A DNA stretch of 64,000 bases from Paraburkholderia madseniana (GTDB lineage: Bacteria; Pseudomonadota; Gammaproteobacteria; Burkholderiales; Burkholderiaceae). The notes under the pieces were generated by a model, which did no database searches, was not told the DNA's origin, and worked only from the letters and a program-made list of their open reading frames with translations. The number at the start of each line of letters is the position of its first letter. Position 1 is the first letter of the stretch. Below, piece after piece: positions 11,604-23,524 of the stretch. Position numbers and translations under genes: made by a program. The stretch is taken from positions 62,001 to 126,000 of the forward strand of contig NZ_VOSW01000002.1 of assembly GCF_009690905.1 (NCBI RefSeq), given 5' to 3'.

Positions 11604-12449
11604 ATGATGCTGTCCCAGGTGGAAGAGATGCGCGACCAGTTGCGTCCGTCCGAACGCAAGCTGGCCGATTACGTGATCGAAGCGCCGCGCGAGGTGCTCG
11701 ATCTCTCGATGACCGAGGTGGCCGCGCGCGCGGGTGTCAGCCAGCCGACCATCGCGCGGTTTTGTCACGCGCTAGGGTTTTCGGGCTTTCGCGAGTTCAA
11801 GATCCGGCTGGCGCAAGGCATCGCCGCGGAAGTGCCCGTCGTCTATCGCGACGTGCGGCCGGACGAGCCGACGCCGGGCGTCGCCGCGAAGGTACTCGAC
11901 CGGACTATTGGCGCGCTGATCCAGGTGCGCAACAATCTGTCATCGGACAGCGTGGCCGCGGCGATCGCGCTGCTGGCGCAGGCGCGGCGCATCGAGTTTT
12001 ACGGCGCGGGAGGCTCGGGCATTGCTGCGCTGGATGTGCAACACAAGTTTTTTCGCTTGGGTATGCCGAGCGTCGCGTATTCGGATCCGCATACGTTTCT
12101 GATGTCGGCAACGCTGCTGGGTGAGGGCGATGTGGTCGTGGCGATTTCGAATACCGGACGTACGCGCGATATCGTTGACGCGGCGAAATCGGCGTTGGCA
12201 AGCGGCGCGAAGGTAATCGCGATCACACACGGTAATTCGCCGCTCGCGCGGCTCGCGACGGTAGGGCTGTTTGCGAACGTCGATGAAGACACAGATATTT
12301 TTTCGCCGATGACCTCGCGCGTGTCGCATCTGGCGATCGGCGACATTCTGGCGGTGGGGGTGGCGTTGAGCCGCGGACCGGAACTGGTTGAGAAGCTGGC
12401 GCAGGCGAAGGAAGTGATCAACCGCCGAAGGATCGATCCACGCTCATAA
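11604..12449 (+). CDS. hexR: RpiR-family regulator, HexR-like
   Basis: This is a 281-residue regulator with an N-terminal HTH domain (about residues 1-75; MTEVAARAGVSQPTIARFCH) and a SIS sugar-phosphate domain (about 120-260; RIEFYGAGGSGIAALD, VVAISNTGRTRDIVDAAK). HexR in Pseudomonas and relatives represses Entner-Doudoroff genes and is released by KDPG. The divergent position beside edd-eda and paired palindrome-like sites in the 291-base spacer support that role here. I chose the first ATG of the ATGATG pair at 11604, where homology to HexR begins; no strong ribosome site is visible. A much longer frame upstream is antisense to edd. Confidence 0.9.
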   Translation: MMLSQVEEMRDQLRPSERKLADYVIEAPREVLDLSMTEVAARAGVSQPTIARFCHALGFSGFREFKIRLAQGIAAEVPVVYRDVRPDEPTPGVAAKVLDRTIGALIQVRNNLSSDSVAAAIALLAQARRIEFYGAGGSGIAALDVQHKFFRLGMPSVAYSDPHTFLMSATLLGEGDVVVAISNTGRTRDIVDAAKSALASGAKVIAITHGNSPLARLATVGLFANVDEDTDIFSPMTSRVSHLAIGDILAVGVALSRGPELVEKLAQAKEVINRRRIDPRS

Positions 12450-12503
12450 CGATAAAAGCAACGAGATCATGGCGGTAAGAGTGCGTCCATGCTGGGCGAA
12501 CAG

Positions 12504-12540
12504 CAAAAATCCCCGCCAGCCTTCCGGCTACCGGGGATTT
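12504..12540. terminator. Terminator between hexR and first adhesin gene
   Basis: Arms AAATCCCCG (12507-12515) and CGGGGATTT (12532-12540) enclose a small inner AGCC/GGCT stem. On the minus strand the hairpin is followed by TTTTT, so it clearly ends the adhesin gene; it probably also serves hexR. Confidence 0.8.
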
Positions 12541-12575
12541 CCGTTCAACTACCGTACGCTATCGAAAACCGTCGA

Positions 12576-13979
12576 TCAGAACTCGTAGCCAACCTGAGCG
12601 CGCGCGCCCGCATCGCCCGTCGACGTCACGGAGACCGCACCGTTCGCGAGCCAGTGGCCCGTTTGCGAGCGATAGGTGACGCCCACCGCTCCTGCCGATG
12701 CGCCCTTATACGTGCCACCACCCGCCGCAACGACCGTCTTGCCGGGACCTGAGGGCGTCATGTTGGGCATGGCCATCGCCGCAGCTACGCCGGCATACGC
12801 GTTCTTCGCGATTTTGTCGGTGTAGTTCTTCGCCTGCGTCTTCGCCTCGTTCAACTGGTTCACGTTCACCGCGTCGGTCCCTTGCGTACCATTCGCCACG
12901 TTCACGATACGGCGCTCGTTGCCTTGCGAACCCACAGAGAAGGTGTTCGCCTGATCGGCCACCGACCCCGCACCGATGGCCACCGAATTATCACCGCTTG
13001 CTTGCGCTCCACCGCCGAACGCGACTGCATTGGTGCCCGACGATGTGGGCGCAGGCAGGCCCGCCGTGCTTACCGACATGGCCGACTTTACCGATTGAGT
13101 CAAATCGGCCAGGTTCTGATTGGTACTCGACAACTGGGCGCCGGTCACCGCGTCAGTGCTGGTCGCCGACAATTCGCCGTCCTGCAGATTGCTCAGTTTC
13201 ACCGCCTGCGCGTTAGCCGAACCGCCCAGCGTCACCCGATCATGTTCCAAGGAGTCGTACTTGACGACCGTGTTGTTCAAGTCCGCGATGTCCGCTGTGT
13301 TCTTTTCGATTTCCGTCGTGTTCTTTTCGATGTCCGTCGTATTCTTTGCCACGCGACCGTCGAGGTTCGAGATCGCGTCGCCGACGTTGTTCACGGTCTT
13401 GCCATCGACACTATACGTTGGCGCCGAAATCGTGCCGTCTGCAGCAACCTTCGCGCCACCGCCGAGTGCCGCTGCTGTGCTGGCAGCGTTCGCATACAGC
13501 TCCGAGCCGTTCACCGCATCCTTACTCGTGCTGTTCACGGCACCTGCCCCGACGTTCTGGATAACGCCGTCCGAATTGATCGAAACGATCTGCCCATCAG
13601 AGCCTGCGCGGAAGTTAACCGTATTCGTCGTGTCGTCGGCGTAAACCACCGACCCGCCCGCCTCGAGCTCCGCAATATCGTGACCTGCGGGAAGATAGGC
13701 GTTGTTGGCACAACCGCTGACAACCGCCACCGTTGCTCCTCCTCCGAACGACACCGCGTCTTTTCCATCGCCGCCCGTCGCGCATACCTCGGCCGCAAAC
13801 GCGCCTCCAGAAAGGAAAGCCGCTGCGGCGCCTGCGCCGACTAGCCTGGAGACGGTTGAAGCTGCACGCGTAGATCCGCCAACTTTGCGCGACTTTTCCC
13901 CAGATGGCCGGGTCGACTCGGATACCGCCACTTGGGCGCCCGTTGCCTTATTCGATACGTTTTTATGCGACTTACTCAT
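12576..13979 (-). CDS. Trimeric autotransporter adhesin, YadA family (intact copy)
   Basis: This is a 467-residue surface adhesin. The start MSKSHKNVSNKATGAQVAVS is a degenerate extended signal-peptide region, followed by a hydrophobic segment ending AFAA near residue 63. The middle holds head-like repeats, and a coiled coil around 210-240 made of tandem seven-residue units (KNTTDIE, KNTTEIE, KNTADIA). [13 protein letters not shown] and a DAVNVNQL neck near residue 370 follow. The last 60 residues are the YadA membrane anchor and end in Phe as outer-membrane strands do. GGAGG precedes the ATG by 9 bases. It is short for the family. The ligand is unknown. It shares its second half with the broken copy at 14733-15922. 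Confidence 0.88.
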   Translation of the reverse strand: MSKSHKNVSNKATGAQVAVSESTRPSGEKSRKVGGSTRAASTVSRLVGAGAAAAFLSGGAFAAEVCATGGDGKDAVSFGGGATVAVVSGCANNAYLPAGHDIAELEAGGSVVYADDTTNTVNFRAGSDGQIVSINSDGVIQNVGAGAVNSTSKDAVNGSELYANAASTAAALGGGAKVAADGTISAPTYSVDGKTVNNVGDAISNLDGRVAKNTTDIEKNTTEIEKNTADIADLNNTVVKYDSLEHDRVTLGGSANAQAVKLSNLQDGELSATSTDAVTGAQLSSTNQNLADLTQSVKSAMSVSTAGLPAPTSSGTNAVAFGGGAQASGDNSVAIGAGSVADQANTFSVGSQGNERRIVNVANGTQGTDAVNVNQLNEAKTQAKNYTDKIAKNAYAGVAAAMAMPNMTPSGPGKTVVAAGGGTYKGASAGAVGVTYRSQTGHWLANGAVSVTSTGDAGARAQVGYEF

Positions 13980-14624
13980 GAATTTATCCCTCCGGACAGC
14001 ATATCCGGTTCTGCATTAGAAAATGGCGTGTTGCAGGATTTTCGAACACACCAACCAGTAACGGGGGATCGAAACATGGTCACCGCTATGGAAATTCATG
14101 GACCATTTCGTTATTCCACCCGATCTGACAGCAGAGTAAGATTTGTATGTCAGATTTCGAATCGGAGCATTCTTAAACTGGACTGATTGGAGTAAGAGCA
14201 CATAAGAAAAACGTCACTCAATAGTCGACCTCTTCAGAAGAGGCGGATCACGGGACTGTTAAAGGTCTGCCTGGAACGAGGGGGCGAACTCGCGGAAATA
14301 AAATGGACCTGATTTTCTTTCTGGGAGTTCGAGTTCGCTGTCACGAGCACCGACGATTTTTCCGTAACCGGCTGGACGCGATGATTGATCTTCGTCATCC
14401 GCTGGCTGTGCTGGCGAGACGGATGCCGTGGGCATCGAAGCGACGCTAGCCCCTTGCCCGCGCGGCGCGCTCCCGAAGGCCGGGTCAGTGAAGGCGTTGA
14501 TCCGTTCGGCACGACACCGGCGCTAGCGGGCGCGGGCCAGAGCGAGGCAGGACGTCCGCGGCTGATCACCTTGCGAGCGGCGCGCGATGCAAACGCGCTT
14601 GGCAGGCACCGATGTGCAGAGGCG
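13980..14624. other. Gene-poor spacer upstream of the first adhesin gene
   Basis: No convincing gene is seen here. The part nearest the adhesin is AT-richer and carries its presumed promoter and the RcsAB-like box at 14162-14175. The rest is GC-rich with partial inverted repeats (for example GCCCGCGC near 14456 and GCGCGGGC near 14532). A 54-codon frame at 14234-14398 on the minus strand has no ribosome site and no recognisable similarity. Confidence 0.5.
14162..14175 (-). promoter_or_regulatory. RcsAB-like box upstream of first adhesin gene
   Basis: The minus strand reads TAAGAATGCTCCGA, matching 11 of 14 positions of the published enterobacterial RcsAB consensus TAAGAATATTCCTA. It lies 183 bases before the adhesin ATG, almost the same distance as the related box of the second adhesin. 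The binding protein is unknown; a LuxR/NarL-type regulator is inferred. Confidence 0.45.
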
Positions 14625-14662
14625 CAAAAAAGGCGGGCTCCCCGAAGAGAGCCCGCCTTTTT
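14625..14662. terminator. Terminator after the second adhesin gene
   Basis: Arms AGGCGGGCTC (14631-14640) and GAGCCCGCCT (14649-14658) form a 10-bp stem. It is flanked by A-runs on the left and five T on the right, so it can work both ways. It ends the broken adhesin gene on the minus strand. Confidence 0.88.
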
Positions 14663-14732
14663 ACTACCTACCTAAGACCGGTTCACGAAAAACACCCAAA
14701 CCGCAGCGCTTTTCGCGACCATCACCCAACGC

Positions 14733-15922
14733 TTACCACTGATACGATGCACCTGCCCCGTAGGTCGTATCCGCCGCGCTGATCCCTGCACCGATCTTGA
14801 CCTTCAGGTTCGCGGTAATACGCGCCGACGCGCCCAGTGCCACGGCCTGATAGCCCTTGTAGTTGCCCCCGGCAATACCGACCGCCAGCGTCTTGCCCGG
14901 ATCGACTTCCGGAATCATCGTCAACGCGGTAGCGGCTGCAACACCGCTGTAAGCGTTACGTGCGACCGAGCCCAGACCCTGCTGGAACTGACGCATGTTC
15001 ACGGCGTCCGTCGGGCCTTGGCCGTCAGCGACGTTCGTGATACGGCGCTCGTTGCCCGGCGAACCCACCGATACGGTGTTCGCCTGATCTGCCACCGAGC
15101 CTGCGCCGAGTGCCACCGAGTTGTCGCCACTTGCCTGAGCGCCGCCGCCCATCGCAATCGCGCCACTGCCGGTCGCCGTAGCGGCCGGAGCGCCAGATGT
15201 GTCGATCGCCAGCGCGCTGCTGCCGGTCGACTGCTGGTTCTGCACCGCCTGGTTCAGGTTAGCGACTTGCTGGTTGGTATTCCACAACTGCGCGCCAGTC
15301 ACCGCGTCTGAACTCGTCGCCGACAGTTCACCGTCCTGCAAATTGGTCAGCTTCACCTTCGGCGCGCTGGCCGAACCGCCCAACGTCACCTGGTTGTGCG
15401 CCGCGCTGTCATACGACACCGCGTTCGCCACCGAGCCGTCGAGTTCGCACCCAATGCGACGGCGTTGGCCGCGGTGACAGAGGAGGCGTTACCAATGGCT
15501 ATGCCGTTTTGCGCATTGGTTACGCTGGCCAGGCGGCCGAGGGCTATTCCGGCAGTCGAGTTGTCGTCGACTACCGTGTTGGTGCCGATAGCAACCGAAT
15601 CTATTGCCGCTGCCTTACCCGAGCCATCCGTGTTTCCGCCGATGTAAATTGAATTCGCGGCGGTTGCGTTGGCGCCTTGGCCCACAGCGACTGCGTTCGT
15701 TGCACTGGCTTTCGCGCCCGTTCCGATTGCCTCGGCAGCGGCACCGGTGGCGCTGCCGCCATCCAAACCGCCCGCAATGGCATCCATCGACACTCCAATC
15801 GCCAGCAGTGCTGTTACCAGCGCCGTCTTCCGGCTCGACTTGCCGCGGCCCTTCGCCAGCTCGGAAGCGGCCACATACGTCCCAGTGATTTCATTCCATA
15901 CACTCTTGTACGACTTGTTCAT
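14733..15922 (-). pseudogene. Trimeric autotransporter adhesin, YadA family, frameshifted
   Basis: Two overlapping frames together make one adhesin. The first (15922 down to 15386) has a textbook extended signal region, MNKSYKSVWNEITGTYVAAS, and YadA head repeats such as NAVAVGQGANATAANS. It loses homology after NAVALGANS. The second picks up as [13 protein letters not shown] and runs through [13 protein letters not shown], the neck TDAVNMRQF and a complete membrane anchor ending in Trp at 14733. The switch lies at 15435-15447, where AACTCGACGGC can be read both as NST and as LDG. An AAGGA site precedes the ATG. Unless expressed by frameshifting, or unless this is a sequencing error, no functional trimer is made. 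Confidence 0.82.
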
Positions 15923-16442
15923 GATTTGATCCTTCTGAATATCAGTTATGGGTTTTGATGTCGCGGGAGGTGTCTTACCGAAGTCCTGCGCGCGTCACTG
16001 AGTAGCAAAAGGATTAAAACAGGGTCGTCGCAATTGGCTTTTTTTGACCATCCCATTAATCCCTCTGGAATGGAACCACTATATGACCGGGCAATTCTCA
16101 AATTAATAGGACAGTTCTTAAATCCTATGGAACAATAAGAATGCACAACGACAGATTGACAAAAATAGGACTCGCGGGCAGCAAACAGCCTACTGCGTAT
16201 GGCTTGCGGATAACGGACACACGGAAGGATTCAGCGCAAGCGCACGAGCAACGTCACGTTCAGATCAAGAAAAATCTGAACGAATCACCTACTATGGGAG
16301 CACTTTGACTGGACGAGGTTGGCGTAGAGACAGCCAGATTAAATCAACACTTCTTGACGAATGCCAACCACTCAACATTCGATTATTGAATCGCATCCAG
16401 CACGATTTTAAACACCGCGCGGGCGGATAAAAATTTGATCGA
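15923..16442. other. AT-rich regulatory spacer upstream of the second adhesin gene
   Basis: No gene is seen. The stretch is clearly more AT-rich than its surroundings. It holds the tandem RcsAB-like boxes at 16087-16120 and a 9-bp inverted repeat, CGTTCAGAT / ATCTGAACG, at 16257-16265 and 16274-16282. It therefore looks like a long 5' leader plus control region for the adhesin gene. Confidence 0.5.
16087..16120 (-). promoter_or_regulatory. Tandem RcsAB-like boxes upstream of second adhesin gene
   Basis: On the minus strand TAAGAACTGTCCTA (16120-16107) matches 11 of 14 RcsAB consensus positions. Exactly 20 bases downstream is a diverged copy, TGAGAATTGCCCGG (16100-16087). Near two-turn spacing of direct repeats is typical of response-regulator sites. 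The first box is 185 bases before the adhesin ATG. Confidence 0.5.
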
Positions 16443-16471
16443 CAAAAATAAATAGGAGAATTCCTATTTAT
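16443..16471 (-). terminator. hemJ terminator overlapping its stop codon
   Basis: Arms ATAAATAGGA (16448-16457) and TCCTATTTAT (16462-16471) make a perfect 10-bp stem with a 4-base loop. On the minus strand it is followed by TTTTTG. The first arm starts within the TGA stop of hemJ. Confidence 0.8.
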
Positions 16472-16887
16472 CAAAACGGCTTAATAACTACCAACGCCAC
16501 TGCCGCCAGCATCCCCAGCACGGGCAGTTCATTAAACATCCGATACCACTTATCCGAGCGGCGATTCTCGCCACGCTCGAATGTCCGCAACAGCACGCCG
16601 CAATACGCGTGGTAAATGATCAGCAACACCACCACACCGACCTTCGCGTGAATCCAGCCCTGCCCACGTCCGATGCCGACCGCGAGCCACAGCCACAGAC
16701 CGCAAGCGAGCGCCGGCACCGCGATAAACGTCATGAAGCGGAACAGCTTGCGCGCCATCGTCAGAAGGCGCGCCGTGGCGGCGGGCTCCGTCTCCATCGC
16801 CAGATTGACGAAGATGCGCGGCAGATAGAACAGGCCGGCAAACCAGGAAGCAATCAGAACGATGTGAAACGTCTTTACCCAAAGCAT
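16471..16887 (-). CDS. hemJ: Protoporphyrinogen oxidase HemJ (CopD-related membrane protein)
   Basis: This is a 138-residue membrane protein with four predicted hydrophobic segments, the size of HemJ (UPF0093). HemJ oxidises protoporphyrinogen IX to protoporphyrin IX in haem synthesis. The N-terminal LWVKTFHIVLIASWFAGLFY carries the conserved His, and the third segment begins KVGVVVLLIIYH with conserved Lys and His. ATG at 16887 starts the protein at the first hydrophobic segment. It stands 111 bases downstream of proA on the same strand with its own terminator. Confidence 0.9.
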   Translation of the reverse strand: MLWVKTFHIVLIASWFAGLFYLPRIFVNLAMETEPAATARLLTMARKLFRFMTFIAVPALACGLWLWLAVGIGRGQGWIHAKVGVVVLLIIYHAYCGVLLRTFERGENRRSDKWYRMFNELPVLGMLAAVALVVIKPF

Positions 16888-16998
16888 CAGCGGTCCTCGT
16901 ACTGCTTGTCAGCGTGGAAATGAACAGGGGCTACCCGCGCACTGAACGGAAAGCATGCGCCATCCCAAGGATGACAACAGCGCGCCGGCAGCGAACCG

Positions 16999-18270
16999 TT
17001 ATTGCCGGCCTTCGCCGTGCCCCAGCACAATGTATTTCAGCGACGTCAGCCCTTCCAGCCCCACCGGCCCACGCGCATGCAGCTTGTCGTTCGAGATGCC
17101 GATCTCCGCGCCCAAACCAAATTCGAAGCCGTCGGCAAAGCGCGTCGACGCGTTGACCATCACGCTTGCCGAGTCGACTTCGCGCAGGAAACGCATCGCG
17201 CGGTCATGGTCTTCGGTGACGATCGCGTCGGTGTGTTGCGAGCTGTAGGTATTGATGTGGTCGATGGCCGCATCGAGGTCGTCCACCACCTTGATCGCCA
17301 GCACCGGCGCGAGATATTCGGTGCGCCAGTCTTCTTCGGTGGCATCGACGAGCGGGCCCACGCCTGCATCCGACAACACCGCGCGCGCTGCCGCGTCCAC
17401 GCGTAGTTCGACTTCCTTGTCGCGATACAGCTTGCCCAAAGGCGGCAGCACCTCAGCCGCAATGCCGCGCGCCACCAGCAGCGTTTCCATCGTGTTGCAG
17501 GTGCCGTAGCGGTGCGTCTTCGCGTTATCGCAGACGGTCAACGCCTTCGCCACGTCGGCGCGATCGTCGACATAAACATGGCAGATGCCGTCGAGGTGCT
17601 TGATCATCGGCACGCGCGCTTCGTTCATCAGCCGCTCGATCAGGCTCTTGCCGCCGCGCGGCACGATTACGTCGACGTATTCGGTCATCGTGATCAGCTT
17701 GCCAACCGCGGCGCGATCGGACGTGGCCACGACTTGCACCGCGTCCTGCGGCAAACCGGCGGCTTCCAGCCCTTCACCGATCAGCTTTGCCAACGCCGTG
17801 TTGCACTCCAGCGCTTCCGACCCGCCGCGCAGGATCGTCGCATTGCCCGACTTCAGACACAGCGCGGCCGCGTCGATCGTCACGTTCGGGCGCGATTCGT
17901 AGATGATGCCGATCACACCGAGCGGCACGCGCATCTGACCGACCTGAATGCCGCTCGGCCGATACTTCAGGTTGCTGATCTCGCCAATCGGATCGGCCAG
18001 CGCGGCGACTTGCCGCAAGCCTTCGACCATCGTCCCGAGCGCCTTGTCCGACAGCGTCAAACGGTCGATGAACGCGGCGTCGAGCCCTTTCTCGCGTGCA
18101 CGGGCAACGTCACGCGCATTGGCATCCTTCAGCAACGCGGCATCGCGTTCGATCGCGTGAGCAACAGCCGCGAGCGCGGCGTTTTTTGCCGCCGTCGACG
18201 CCCGCGCCATCGCACGCGATGCGTGGCGGGCGCGGCGGCCGAGGTCGGTCATGTACTGGTCGATATCCAT
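16999..18270 (-). CDS. proA: Gamma-glutamyl phosphate reductase
   Basis: This is a 423-residue cytosolic enzyme of proline synthesis; it reduces glutamyl 5-phosphate to the semialdehyde with NADPH. The aldehyde dehydrogenase-like fold shows [18 protein letters not shown] near 120-137, VPRGGKSLI and the active-site cysteine in [13 protein letters not shown] near residue 260. I chose MDIDQYM at 18270, the usual start in the family; in-frame ATGs at 18282 and 18294 would add 4 or 8 residues. proB is not adjacent. It follows holA by 126 bases. Confidence 0.95.
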   Translation of the reverse strand: MDIDQYMTDLGRRARHASRAMARASTAAKNAALAAVAHAIERDAALLKDANARDVARAREKGLDAAFIDRLTLSDKALGTMVEGLRQVAALADPIGEISNLKYRPSGIQVGQMRVPLGVIGIIYESRPNVTIDAAALCLKSGNATILRGGSEALECNTALAKLIGEGLEAAGLPQDAVQVVATSDRAAVGKLITMTEYVDVIVPRGGKSLIERLMNEARVPMIKHLDGICHVYVDDRADVAKALTVCDNAKTHRYGTCNTMETLLVARGIAAEVLPPLGKLYRDKEVELRVDAAARAVLSDAGVGPLVDATEEDWRTEYLAPVLAIKVVDDLDAAIDHINTYSSQHTDAIVTEDHDRAMRFLREVDSASVMVNASTRFADGFEFGLGAEIGISNDKLHARGPVGLEGLTSLKYIVLGHGEGRQ

Positions 18271-18396
18271 GGTGAGTCTCATAGCGCCGCGCACGTCGAG
18301 GTGCGGCGGACAGGCAGAATTAGCGAAAGATCAAACGATTGTAAGTCGGGTGGCGGAGCTTTGCTCGCCGCCACAAGCCGTGCCGGCGGGGCCTGA

Positions 18397-19518
18397 TCAG
18401 GCCGGCCTGCGAGCAGGTGCGGCACCCGCAGAGCGAGGTCGTGGCGGCGGCACGGGCGCCGCTTTTGCCGGCGAAGCGACTGTCATCGCCAGTTCGAACA
18501 AGCCGTCCCACGGATCAGGCGGCGGATCGTTGCGATGATTGCCCGGCGTGCCGCCGGACAATCCCTTCACCTGCCGATCCAGCCGCGCCGCCAAAGCGAG
18601 CGCCTTTTCAAGCGCCCCCTCGGTGACGCGCGACAGCGCCGGTCCGATCAGCCGCTCACGCGGCCCCCAGACGCGGTTCTCACGCACCAGCATCGCTAGC
18701 GGCTTGCCTGCCGCCACGCCACGCTTGATCCGCAATAGCGTGCGCACTTCTTCGACAACGGCCCACAGCACCAGCACCGCAGCCTCGCCTTCGCCGCGCA
18801 GCCCGTCGAGCATGCGCGCCAGACGGCCAACGTCACCGGCGAGCATCGCCTCGTTCAGCTTGAAAACGTCATAACGGGCGACGTTCAGCACAGCGTCCTG
18901 AATCTGTTCAAAACTCAACGAACCGGCCGGATACAGCAGCCCCAGCTTCTGAATTTCCTGATGCGCTGCCAGCAGGTTACCTTCCACGCGCTCGGCGATG
19001 AACGCCAACGCGCGCCGCCCTTCTTCACCAGCGGCAACCCGCTGGCCCTGAGCCGCGAGTCGCTGACCGACCCAATTCGGCAACTGTGCGCGCTCGACCG
19101 GATCGATTTTCAGCGCGACGCCAGCCTCAGACAGCGCGGTGAACCATGCAGACTTTTGCGTGGCGGCGTCCAATCGCGGCAGCGTGATCATCGTCAACAC
19201 GTCGTCATTCACGGCGGCAGCGAGCGCCTTCAGCGCATCCGCGCCTTCCTTGCCGGGCTTGCCCGATGGAATGCGCAATTCGACCAGTTGACGGTCGCCG
19301 AACAGCGACATCGATTGACTCGCGCCAAGCAGCGAACTCCAGTCGAAACCGCGCTCGACGGTGAACACCGAGCGGTCGGTAAAACCGGCTGCACGCGCCG
19401 TCGCACGAATCCGGTCGCACGCTTCCTGCGCGAGCAGGTGCTCGTCGCCATACACGACGTACAGTCCGGCGAGTCCCTTCGCGAGATGCGTTTCGAGCGC
19501 GTCAAGTCGCAGTTGCAT
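18397..19518 (-). CDS. holA: DNA polymerase III subunit delta
   Basis: This is a 373-residue clamp-loader subunit that opens the beta sliding clamp; E. coli HolA is 343. The N-terminal AAA-like domain begins LAGLYVVYGDEHLLAQEACDR. FDWSSLLGASQSMSLFGDRQLVELR (about residues 58-82) is the clamp-binding region typical of delta. The C-terminus carries a Pro/Ala/Arg-rich tail after residue 345 that is not part of the fold. ATG at 19518 begins at the family start. It is part of the leuS-lptE-holA same-strand run, the usual bacterial arrangement of lptE and holA. Confidence 0.95.
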   Translation of the reverse strand: MQLRLDALETHLAKGLAGLYVVYGDEHLLAQEACDRIRATARAAGFTDRSVFTVERGFDWSSLLGASQSMSLFGDRQLVELRIPSGKPGKEGADALKALAAAVNDDVLTMITLPRLDAATQKSAWFTALSEAGVALKIDPVERAQLPNWVGQRLAAQGQRVAAGEEGRRALAFIAERVEGNLLAAHQEIQKLGLLYPAGSLSFEQIQDAVLNVARYDVFKLNEAMLAGDVGRLARMLDGLRGEGEAAVLVLWAVVEEVRTLLRIKRGVAAGKPLAMLVRENRVWGPRERLIGPALSRVTEGALEKALALAARLDRQVKGLSGGTPGNHRNDPPPDPWDGLFELAMTVASPAKAAPVPPPRPRSAGAAPARRPA

Positions 19519-19602
19519 GGCTACCGATCGGCGAGGTTGAACGAGTACATGAGCGGGTACAAGAGCACGTACAGCACACTAAACAAAGACACAGCACACC
19601 GC

Positions 19603-20154
19603 TCACAGCGGCGGCGGCGGTAACGGCGCGCGCGGCGCAACCGCCGGCACCTGCTGACCCGGCTCCGGATGCAGCGAACGCACCAGCGACAGACGGCGCG
19701 TCAACTGGTCGATCGCGTCGTTCTCCATGTCCGCGTACAGAATGTCGGCTTCAGCAGCCTTGGCCTGCGAGAACTGGTCGCTGTAAGTCATCGCGCGGTT
19801 TAGCGCGATCACGCTCGGCGGAATCAGCACCGTGCCGTCCTTGCCGACCAGCGTATAGGTCATCGAGAGATTCATCGCATACTCTTCGACGACACCGAGC
19901 GAGTTCAGCGTGAGCGTACTGAGGCCGCGGCCTTCGGTGATCTGCAGCGTTGCGTCGGCATTCGCGACCGAAGTGACCACCACCGTGTCGCTGCCGCCCT
20001 GCACGATACGCGTGAGCCGCGCGCCGGCCGCTGCCGAACCGCCGGAGATAAAGAGTCGTTTGAATGCGTAGTCCTGCTGGCCGCGCAACTGGAAGCCGCA
20101 GGCGGACAACATCAGCACGCTGCACACCAGCGTCAATAACGATCTGCGAGTCAC
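19603..20154 (-). CDS. lptE: LPS-assembly lipoprotein LptE
   Basis: This is a 183-residue outer-membrane lipoprotein that plugs the LptD translocon for lipopolysaccharide export. The signal peptide TRRSLLTLVCSVLMLSAC ends in a lipobox with Cys at position 19, followed by GFQLRGQ, the family hallmark. The start codon is GTG, with AGGAG 5 bases upstream; an ATG overlapping it is immediately closed by TGA. A proline-rich tail ends the protein. It lies between leuS and holA on one strand. Confidence 0.93.
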   Translation of the reverse strand: MTRRSLLTLVCSVLMLSACGFQLRGQQDYAFKRLFISGGSAAAGARLTRIVQGGSDTVVVTSVANADATLQITEGRGLSTLTLNSLGVVEEYAMNLSMTYTLVGKDGTVLIPPSVIALNRAMTYSDQFSQAKAAEADILYADMENDAIDQLTRRLSLVRSLHPEPGQQVPAVAPRAPLPPPPL

Positions 20155-20245
20155 ATGGGCTCCTGGTTCGCAGTAGATTCCGCGACGCAGACAAGCGCCG
20201 CCATGAGCGGCGGCGTCTTGCCTGCTGTCATGTTTCGGTGGGCTT

Positions 20246-23496
<3,251 letters not shown>

Positions 23497-23524
23497 GTCG
23501 CCTCCTTCTGCCTGAGCGCTGCGC

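Noticed and set aside
14234..14398. A 54-codon minus-strand frame between the adhesin genes
   Set aside because: Codon use is partly coding-like but there is no ribosome site, no similarity and no neighbour that would explain it.
14016..16146. Two short frames upstream of the adhesin genes with similar predicted peptides (FKNxPI and SYS stretches)
   Set aside because: The likeness is better explained by the shared regulatory DNA boxes than by a peptide; neither has a ribosome site.
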